This document shows, one piece after another, positions 58,797 to 64,000 of a stretch of 64,000 bases of DNA. Under the pieces are notes generated by a model. It was not told the origin of the DNA, ran no database searches, and saw only the letters and a list, made by a program, of their open reading frames with translations. The position numbers and the translations under genes are program-made. The DNA is taken from NCBI RefSeq assembly GCF_001269925.1, contig NZ_LHVO01000053.1, positions 248,001 to 312,000 of the forward strand, in the 5' to 3' direction. Origin of the DNA: Pseudomonas sp. MIACH. GTDB taxonomy: Bacteria; Pseudomonadota; Gammaproteobacteria; Pseudomonadales; Pseudomonadaceae. The first letter of the stretch is position 1. Every line of letters starts with the position of its first letter.

Positions 58797-60428
58797 TTAC
58801 GCCTTCTTCTGATGTTGCGTCAGTGCGGCTTTGACGAAACCGCTGAACAGCGGGTGACCGTCGCGTGGAGTCGAGGTGAACTCAGGGTGGAACTGGCAAG
58901 CGACGAACCAAGGATGATCCGGGGCCTCGACCACTTCAACCAGCGCGCCATCACCGGAGCGACCGGAGATTTTCAGGCCAGCCTCTTTGATTTGCGGCAG
59001 CAGGTTGTTGTTCACTTCGTAGCGGTGACGGTGACGCTCAACGATCACGTCCTTGCCGTAGCAATCGTGAACCAGGGAACCTGGCTCCAGCAGGCAGTCT
59101 TGCGCGCCAAGGCGCATGGTGCCGCCCAGGTCGGAGCTTTCGGTACGGGTTTCGACGGCGCCGGTGGCATCTTCCCACTCGGTGATCAAGCCCACGACCG
59201 GGTGGCCGCTCTTGCTGTCGAACTCGGTGGAGTTGGCGTCTTTCCAGCCCATCACGTTACGGGCGAATTCGATAACAGCCACTTGCATGCCCAGGCAGAT
59301 ACCCAGGTACGGCACCTTGTTCTCACGAGCGTATTGCACGGCGGTGATCTTGCCTTCCACGCCACGCAGGCCGAAACCGCCTGGAACGAGGATCGCATCG
59401 ACACCTTCGAGCAGCGCGGTGCCCTGGTTCTCGATGTCTTCGGAATCGATGTAGCGCAGGTTGACCTTGGTACGGTTGCTGATGCCGGCGTGGCTCATCG
59501 CTTCGATCAGCGACTTGTACGCGTCCAGCAGCTCCATGTACTTGCCGACCATGGCGATGGTGACTTCGTGCTCAGGGTTGAGCTTGGCGTCAACCACGGC
59601 TTCCCACTCGGACAGGTCCGCGCCGTTGCACTGCAGGCCGAAACGCTCGACCACAAAATCATCCAGGCCTTGCGAATGCAGGATGCCCGGGATCTTGTAG
59701 ATGGTGTCGGCGTCTTCCAGGGCGATCACCGCACGTTCTTCAACGTTGGTGAACTGCGCGATCTTGCGACGCGAGGAAATGTCGATCGGATGATCGGAGC
59801 GGCATACCAGCACGTCCGGCTGCAGGCCGATGGAACGCAGTTCCTTGACCGAGTGCTGGGTAGGCTTGGTTTTGGTTTCACCGGCGGTGGCGATGTACGG
59901 CACCAGCGTGAGGTGCATCAGCATCGCGCGCTTGGCGCCGACTTCGAAACGCAACTGGCGGATGGCTTCGAGGAACGGTTGGGATTCGATGTCACCCACG
60001 GTGCCACCGATCTCGACCATCGCCACGTCGGCATCGCCCGCACCCTTGATGATGCGGCGCTTGATTTCGTCGGTAATGTGCGGGATCACCTGAATGGTTG
60101 CACCCAGGTAATCGCCACGGCGCTCTTTGCGCAGCACGTGCTCGTAGACACGGCCGGTGGTGAAGTTGTTGTTCTGGGTCATGGTCGTGCGGATGAACCG
60201 CTCGTAGTGGCCCAGGTCCAGGTCGGTCTCGGCGCCGTCGTGTGTGACGAACACTTCACCGTGCTGGAACGGGCTCATGGTGCCCGGGTCGACGTTGATG
60301 TACGGGTCCAGCTTGAGCATGGTGACTTTAAGCCCCCGCGCCTCCAGGATGGCCGCCAATGAAGCGGAGGCAATGCCTTTCCCCAATGAAGAAACAACAC
60401 CGCCCGTGACGAATATGTAGCGCGTCAT
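58797..60428 (-). CDS. pyrG: CTP synthase
   Basis: A 543-residue enzyme that aminates UTP to CTP. The synthetase part begins FVTGGVVSSLGKGIASASL (P-loop) and shows KLDPYINVDPGTMSPFQHGE (in parts) and EIGGTVGDIESQPFLE. The C-terminal glutamine amidotransferase holds the nucleophile Cys in YLGICLGMQVAV and the His/Glu pair in CQFHPEFTSTP. Length matches E. coli PyrG (545). kdsA follows after 5 bp. Confidence 0.97.
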   Translation of the reverse strand: MTRYIFVTGGVVSSLGKGIASASLAAILEARGLKVTMLKLDPYINVDPGTMSPFQHGEVFVTHDGAETDLDLGHYERFIRTTMTQNNNFTTGRVYEHVLRKERRGDYLGATIQVIPHITDEIKRRIIKGAGDADVAMVEIGGTVGDIESQPFLEAIRQLRFEVGAKRAMLMHLTLVPYIATAGETKTKPTQHSVKELRSIGLQPDVLVCRSDHPIDISSRRKIAQFTNVEERAVIALEDADTIYKIPGILHSQGLDDFVVERFGLQCNGADLSEWEAVVDAKLNPEHEVTIAMVGKYMELLDAYKSLIEAMSHAGISNRTKVNLRYIDSEDIENQGTALLEGVDAILVPGGFGLRGVEGKITAVQYARENKVPYLGICLGMQVAVIEFARNVMGWKDANSTEFDSKSGHPVVGLITEWEDATGAVETRTESSDLGGTMRLGAQDCLLEPGSLVHDCYGKDVIVERHRHRYEVNNNLLPQIKEAGLKISGRSGDGALVEVVEAPDHPWFVACQFHPEFTSTPRDGHPLFSGFVKAALTQHQKKA

Positions 60429-60701
60429 GAAAAACCCTAGAAGTCTGCGTTAAAGCGGTCCGAGCCGCCGGGGAAAGCGAAGAGAGGCCGAAGCCCCCGA
60501 TCACCTGCATTAATCACAGTGCACCTTTCAAAAAAACCGCCGCGTTGTGACAGACCAGCAATGAAACGCCGGTACGTTGATCGCTACACATTTTTTGGAA
60601 TCGCCCAGCAAAGACTGCTTGGTAATCGGCAACTGCTGCGATTCAGGCGAATCCACAGAAGTTGTATCAAGAAGGGAGCGTAGTCTACCGGAAAGGCTCT
60701 A

Positions 60702-62012
60702 TCAGCTCAAACCTTGATCGCAGCTCTGTGGCATCCAATGTAATTGCCAGCCTTCACTCGGTGCCGCCCAGAGTCCAGTGAGGTTGGGCACGCCGAGCAA
60801 TTGCTCACCCTGATACAGCAGCGGCAATCTGCCACGGACGAAGCCCGGCACGCCACGCTCATTAAGCAAGCGCTTCAAGTCACGCCGGCCTCGGCCTGGC
60901 ACTTCAAGCATTTCACCGCCCTGGCGATAACGGACCGCCAAGGGGCCTTCTGGCGCCTTGCCGATAATCGTCAGCACGCCATTGCCGGGTAACTCTAGTG
61001 GGTTTTGCGTATCGAGCCAGCTCACCGATGCGTGGGAAAACTCCGACCAGGCGCGAGGCAACCACCAGATGCGTTCACCGCAACGGTGCAACGCCCCATC
61101 GGCCAGACGCCATAGGGGCTGTGCGTCGCCCTTGGCATCGCGTAGGGAATACCAGCCAGCCCAATGGTCGCTGTCGGGTAACCGGGTCAGCTGCGCCAGC
61201 CAATGGCGCAGGAGGTTGCGCTGACGGGCGTCGGAAAGTTCGCGCAATGGGCCAAGGTCCAATGACGGCAAACCCAGCCAAGGAAACCGTGAAGGTTGAT
61301 CGGCGGCTTGCAGGTCCATGCAGGCTAACTCGCCCAGCAACGCGTGGGCTTCACCGAGGTGTTCGGCAGTGCGGGCCAGACTGGAAACAGCTTGGGGCCA
61401 ACGTTCCGTCAGCGTCGGGATCACGCGGTGGCGCAGGTAATTGCGGGAGAACTGCATGTCGGCGTTGGAAGGGTCTTCGATCCACTTGAGTTGATGTTCA
61501 TCGGCGTAGGCCACCAACTCGGCGCGCGAGACATCCAGCAACGGCCGCACCAAATGGCCGCCCGCTAATGGACGGTGCACAGGCATTGCCGCCGCCCCCC
61601 GCACGCCGGCCCCGCGCAACAGGCGAAACAGCAGGGTTTCAGCCTGATCGTCGCGATGCTGGCCCGTGAGTAACACCTCCCCTGCCCCGATCACCTGGGT
61701 AAAAGCCCGGTAACGCGCATCACGCGCTGCACGCTCAAGGCTGGCGCCGGGCTGCACCTGCACACGCATTACGCGCAGGGGCACGCCCAGCCTGTCGCAA
61801 ATGGACTGGCAATGGCTCGGCCAGGTGTCGGCGGCGGCTTGCAGGCCATGGTGGACATGGACAGCGCTTAGAGGCGGAAGGGCTTCGGCGTTGGCCAGGA
61901 GATGCAGCAGGACAGTGGAATCAAGACCACCAGAGAAGGCGATATGCCAAGCCGGGGCGTTGCGCCAGGGGGCTAGGGCGTGCAGGAGTTTGGCGGATAA
62001 AGTCGGTTTCAT
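60702..62012 (-). CDS. tilS: tRNA(Ile)-lysidine synthase
   Basis: A 436-residue enzyme that makes lysidine at the wobble position of tRNA-Ile(CAU), so that it reads AUA. The PP-loop SGGLDSTVLLHLL lies at about residue 28. LTGQHRDDQAETLLFRLLRG and RNYLRHRVIPTL (in parts) are family segments. The C-terminal LysR-like TilS domain ends the protein. I chose the ATG at 62012 over a GTG one codon upstream. A REPIN separates it from accA. Confidence 0.95.
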   Translation of the reverse strand: MKPTLSAKLLHALAPWRNAPAWHIAFSGGLDSTVLLHLLANAEALPPLSAVHVHHGLQAAADTWPSHCQSICDRLGVPLRVMRVQVQPGASLERAARDARYRAFTQVIGAGEVLLTGQHRDDQAETLLFRLLRGAGVRGAAAMPVHRPLAGGHLVRPLLDVSRAELVAYADEHQLKWIEDPSNADMQFSRNYLRHRVIPTLTERWPQAVSSLARTAEHLGEAHALLGELACMDLQAADQPSRFPWLGLPSLDLGPLRELSDARQRNLLRHWLAQLTRLPDSDHWAGWYSLRDAKGDAQPLWRLADGALHRCGERIWWLPRAWSEFSHASVSWLDTQNPLELPGNGVLTIIGKAPEGPLAVRYRQGGEMLEVPGRGRRDLKRLLNERGVPGFVRGRLPLLYQGEQLLGVPNLTGLWAAPSEGWQLHWMPQSCDQGLS

Positions 62013-62063
62013 CACAGGTTACCGCCGCAAATCTGGAATACCCAAGCCAAGCATACACAAAGC

Positions 62064-62158
62064 AAATGTGGGAGGGGGCTTGCCCCCGATAGCGGAGCAT
62101 CAGCCAGTGAATACAGTGACTGACACTCAGCAATCGGGGGCAAGCCCCCTCCCACATT
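62064..62158. repeat. REPIN of the GTGGGAGGGGGC family
   Basis: Arms AAATGTGGGAGGGGGCTTGC and CAAGCCCCCTCCCACATT, 95 bp overall, with a spacer that includes CAGTGACTGACA. It lies between accA and tilS, both on minus. It may attenuate read-through into tilS. Confidence 0.9.
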
Positions 62159-62173
62159 AGTACCGCTGCGGCC

Positions 62174-63121
62174 TTAGAGACCGTAGCTCATCAGGCGCTC
62201 GTAACGACGGGCCAGCAGCGCTTCGTTATCCAGCTTCTTGAGCATCGCCAGTTGCGACCCCAACTCGGCACGGATAGTCGCGGCGGCGGCGGCCGGGTCG
62301 CGGTGGGCGCCGCCCAATGGCTCGGCGATCACTTTGTCGACGATACCCAAGCCTTTGAGGCGATCGGCGGTGATGCCCATGGCTTCAGCAGCGTCCGGCG
62401 CCTTTTCTGCGGTCTTCCACAGGATCGAGGCGCAACCTTCCGGCGAGATCACCGCATAGGTCGAATATTGCAGCATGTTCAACTGGTCGCAGACGCCAAT
62501 CGCCAGTGCGCCGCCAGAACCACCTTCACCGATCACGGTGGCAATGATTGGGGTTTTCAGGCGGGACATGACGCGCAGGTTCCAGGCGATCGCTTCGCTC
62601 TGGTTGCGCTCTTCGGCGTCGATACCCGGGTATGCACCCGGCGTGTCGATGAAGGTCAGGATCGGCATCTTGAAGCGCTCGGCCATCTCCATCAGGCGGC
62701 AGGCCTTGCGGTAGCCTTCCGGACGCGGCATGCCGAAGTTGCGACGCACTTTCTCACGCACTTCACGGCCTTTCTGGTGACCGATGACCATGACCGGCTG
62801 GTCGTCCAGGCGAGCGATACCGCCCACGATGGCCGCGTCGTCGGAGAAGTGGCGGTCGCCGTGCAACTCGTCGAACTCGGTGAAGATGTGCTGAATGTAG
62901 TCCAGGGTGTACGGACGGCGCGGGTGGCGGGCCAGGCGCGCGATCTGCCAGCTGGTCAGCTTGCCGAAGATGTCTTCGGTGAGCGTGCTGCTCTTGTCTT
63001 GCAGGCGGGCAATCTCATCGCCGATGTTCAGCGAATTGTCATTGCCGACCAGGCGCAGTTCTTCGATCTTGGCTTGCAGGTCAGCGATCGGCTGTTCGAA
63101 ATCAAGAAAATTCGGGTTCAT
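62174..63121 (-). CDS. accA: Acetyl-CoA carboxylase, carboxyltransferase alpha subunit
   Basis: A 315-residue subunit that, with AccD, moves the carboxyl group from biotin to acetyl-CoA to form malonyl-CoA. FLDFEQPIADLQAKIEELR opens the protein. RPYTLDYIQHIFTEF, MVIGHQKGREVREKVRRNFG (parts) and FIDTPGAYPGIDAEERNQSE follow, then GEGGSGGALAIGVCD, the oxyanion loop. Length matches E. coli AccA (319). It lies 128 bp after dnaE, on the same strand, the usual order. Confidence 0.97.
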   Translation of the reverse strand: MNPNFLDFEQPIADLQAKIEELRLVGNDNSLNIGDEIARLQDKSSTLTEDIFGKLTSWQIARLARHPRRPYTLDYIQHIFTEFDELHGDRHFSDDAAIVGGIARLDDQPVMVIGHQKGREVREKVRRNFGMPRPEGYRKACRLMEMAERFKMPILTFIDTPGAYPGIDAEERNQSEAIAWNLRVMSRLKTPIIATVIGEGGSGGALAIGVCDQLNMLQYSTYAVISPEGCASILWKTAEKAPDAAEAMGITADRLKGLGIVDKVIAEPLGGAHRDPAAAAATIRAELGSQLAMLKKLDNEALLARRYERLMSYGL

Positions 63122-63249
63122 AAGCGTCCGTCTTGGGTCGACGGCCAGGGAGTGCCTGGCCAGCCGGTTGTCTATTCGCGCCCTACCTTAAGGGAGAGGC
63201 GCGTTTAGGTCGAGATTAAATGTTGAGCCGAGGTCAGGCGTTCTGACCG

Positions 63250-64000
63250 TCAACGGTATTGGAGGAAGACGTTGTCTCGCCCGAACTGGTCACGCAATGC
63301 TTGAATCAAGCCATCAGCGGGATCAATTCGCCAGGTCTCACCGAACTGCAACATGGCCTTGGCGTCATTGCCGGTGTACTCCATGGTCACCGGGCACGCG
63401 CCACGATGGCGCTTGAGCAGGTCACCCAACCAGCGTAGCTGATCGCCCTTGAGGGCTTCGGTTTTCACCTTCAGGCGCAGGCTCTCGGCCAGGTTGGTGC
63501 GCGCATCTTCCATGCTCATCACCCGCTTGATCCGCAGGCGCAGGCCGCCGGAGAAGTCATCGTTGCTGACCTCGCCTTCCACCACCACCATCGCGTCGGT
63601 CTGCAGCAACGACTGCGCGGAGTGGAAGGCGTCGGCAAACAGCGACGCTTCGATCCGGCCCGAGCGGTCGTCGAGGGTGATAAAGCCCATCTTGTCGCCC
63701 TTTTTGTTTTTCATCACTCGCAGGGCGATGATCATGCCGGCGACGGTCTGGGTATCCCGCGCCGGCTTCAGGTCGATAATACGTTGACGGGCAAAACGGC
63801 GGATTTCGCCTTCATATTCGTCAATCGGGTGACCGGTGAGGTACAGGCCCAAGGTGTCTTTTTCACCCTTGAGGCGCTCCTTGAGGGTCAGGTCCTTGGC
63901 CTTGCGGTGGTTGGCATACACATCCGCATCTTCTTCGACGAACAACCCGCCAAACAGGTCGGCGTGGCCGCTGTCGTGGGTCCGGGCGGTCTGTTCGGCG
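63250..64000 (-). CDS. dnaE: DNA polymerase III alpha subunit, C-terminal part only
   Basis: The C-terminal 250 residues of the replicative polymerase; the frame is open to the window edge, so the gene continues to the right. Visible parts are the end of the tandem HhH region (ERLKGEKDTLGLYLTGHPID read in pieces) and the OB-fold domain (VAGMIIALRVMKNKKGDKMGF, TLDDRSGRIEASLF) that binds single-stranded DNA. The very C-terminus holds the tau-binding region. accA follows 128 bp downstream, as in other gammaproteobacteria. Confidence 0.95.
   Translation of the reverse strand, partial: AEQTARTHDSGHADLFGGLFVEEDADVYANHRKAKDLTLKERLKGEKDTLGLYLTGHPIDEYEGEIRRFARQRIIDLKPARDTQTVAGMIIALRVMKNKKGDKMGFITLDDRSGRIEASLFADAFHSAQSLLQTDAMVVVEGEVSNDDFSGGLRLRIKRVMSMEDARTNLAESLRLKVKTEALKGDQLRWLGDLLKRHRGACPVTMEYTGNDAKAMLQFGETWRIDPADGLIQALRDQFGRDNVFLQYR

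Noticed and set aside
58812..60362. 516-codon open frame on plus, opposite pyrG
   Set aside because: pyrG on minus is certain, and the antisense frame is Arg/His/Val-rich with no family pattern. GC-rich third positions leave such frames open by chance.

Overview
The window is chromosomal DNA of a Pseudomonas, most likely of the P. fluorescens group. The evidence is the high-GC codon use, the protein sequences, the gene order, and two families of REP/REPIN palindromes (one with a GTGGGAGGGGGCTTGCCCCC core, one with a TAGGAGCGAGCTTGCTCGCG core). Identifications rest on reading the translations and on memory of the families; no database search was run. Nearly all of it is ordinary core genome, with a few accessory insertions.

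Layout. 0-3 kb: a truncated conserved hypothetical gene, a glycosyltransferase and a DUF2288 gene. 3.2-8.4 kb: the branched-chain amino-acid ABC transporter livKHMGF (braCDEFG), with an internal terminator after livK and a REP-type terminator after livF. 8.5-11.0 kb: a four-gene operon (DUF2282 peptide, DUF692/MNIO enzyme, DUF2063 partner, DoxX protein) that matches the bufferin type of copper-binding modified peptide pathway. 11-18.7 kb: a LysR regulator divergent from an atypical SDR, a lipoprotein, a large FAD protein, a PLP enzyme, NhaA, a SlyB-like lipoprotein and a small membrane protein. 18.7-32.4 kb: pdxH, two OmpA-domain proteins, an esterase, an agarase-like glycoside hydrolase, DinG, a CopD-like protein, a collagen-like secreted protein, a methyltransferase-like protein, a YchJ/SEC-C cluster and a GST. 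An mqsRA toxin-antitoxin module of about 1 kb is inserted here, flanked by a duplicated junction. 32.5-35.0 kb: a QuiP-type acylase.

35.2-45.5 kb: the ligase-associated DNA repair set. Exonuclease and ATP-dependent ligase sit at one end, Lhr-like helicase and PdeM phosphoesterase at the other. A basic amino-acid ABC transporter operon (J-Q-M-O-P, aot/his type) lies between them. 45.5-47 kb: a small hypothetical gene, dcd and a cold-shock gene. 47.2-64 kb: the conserved pseudomonad block, read on the minus strand from dnaE down to rpoS: dnaE (cut by the window edge), accA, tilS, pyrG, kdsA, eno, ftsB, ispD, [gfnR on plus], adhC, fghA, ispF, truD, surE, pcm, nlpD, rpoS. The rsmZ-fdxA genes expected beyond rpoS are missing. 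A REPIN and the cspA-dcd pair stand there instead.

Functional units. livKHMGF and the aot-like operon each encode a complete importer, and each has an intrinsic terminator just after the binding-protein gene. adhC-fghA with the divergent LysR gene forms the glutathione-dependent formaldehyde detoxification unit. ispF-truD-surE-pcm leads into nlpD-rpoS. kdsA-pyrG are tightly linked beside eno. I see no tRNA, rRNA, CRISPR array, transposase or prophage gene in the window.
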